6,272 bases of DNA from Euryarchaeota archaeon UBA549 (GTDB lineage: Archaea > Thermoplasmatota > Poseidoniia > Poseidoniales > Poseidoniaceae): assembly GCA_002495645.1 (NCBI GenBank), contig DAGF01000055.1:1-6272 (forward strand), read 5' to 3'. The notes below the pieces were generated by a model. That model did not search any database and was not told where the DNA came from. It was given only the letters and a program-made list of their open reading frames with translations. Below are positions 6,035 to 6,272 of the stretch, piece by piece (within the stretch, counting starts at the first letter, position 1; every line of letters begins with the position of its first letter). A program made the translations under genes and the position numbers.

Positions 6035-6272
6035 GCGAGGAGGAGTCGACTCCAGAAGCACCCGTCACCGGCCAGGGACGCATGGACGTGGCGTGGGGCG
6101 CCAACACAGGTGATGAACACCCCGATGAAGTGCAACGTGCATCCACGCCCCAAAGCGGAGAAATCTTTGAGCAACTCTACACGCCCTGGACCGGCCAATT
6201 GAATCCACGATGGATGCGAAATTGGTCGATTCTACGCCATCATCTTCTCGGGATTTTCAAAAAGGGGCACCG
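6031..6272 (+). CDS. Probable ABC transporter permease, N-terminal part only
   Basis: 80 codons are visible before the right edge. The GTG start overlaps the ATPase stop (GTGA) and has a strong Shine-Dalgarno sequence. The visible protein begins with an acidic, proline- and glycine-containing stretch of about 55 residues that is probably disordered and cytoplasmic. A more structured end follows, with PWTGQLNPRW (51-60) and WSILRHHLLGIFKKG (64-78). An amphipathic or basic segment such as this often precedes the first membrane span of an ABC-2 permease, but no membrane span is reached in the window. The permease role is inferred from the coupled ATPase upstream, not from visible domain signatures. 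It could instead be another membrane or accessory subunit of the same transporter. Confidence 0.6.
   Translation, partial: MSEEESTPEAPVTGQGRMDVAWGANTGDEHPDEVQRASTPQSGEIFEQLYTPWTGQLNPRWMRNWSILRHHLLGIFKKGH

Overview
The window is a compact, gene-dense piece of a planktonic-type archaeal genome. The archaeal assignment rests on the large gene at 2734-4962, a tRNA-guanine(15) transglycosylase of the archaeosine pathway with a C-terminal PUA domain. The moderately high G+C, short intergenic gaps, suf-type Fe-S genes and acidic proteins would suit a marine Thermoplasmatota lineage such as Marine Group II (Poseidoniales). That lineage call is inference, not something the sequence proves.

Left third, minus strand: a sufC-sufB operon. 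SufC (ABC-type ATPase, 2077-1328) is followed after 2 bases by SufB (1325 to beyond the left edge), which has a strong Shine-Dalgarno sequence lying inside the sufC 3' end. The two proteins are core parts of the SufBCD Fe-S cluster assembly complex; sufD is not visible here and may lie beyond the left edge.

A divergent intergenic region (2084-2218) carries a TATA-like element for sufC and a set of closely packed inverted repeats that could be operators.

Right two thirds, plus strand: a probable co-directional run of four genes. First is a small NifU/Nfu-like protein with a CxxC motif (2219-2692), a likely Fe-S carrier that fits its suf neighbours. Second is the 742-residue archaeosine transglycosylase. 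Third is an ABC transporter ATPase of the ABC-2 exporter type (5024-6034). Last is the start of its probable permease (6031 to beyond the right edge), overlapping the ATPase stop codon by 4 bases.

The most unusual object is the transglycosylase. It keeps both catalytic aspartates but appears to have lost all four zinc ligands known from the Pyrococcus enzyme. It also carries a central region resembling archaeosine synthase (ArcS), in which the ArcS signature motif looks eroded. I see no RNA genes, CRISPR arrays, mobile elements or clearly new multi-gene system, and no gene-free stretch longer than about 135 bases.
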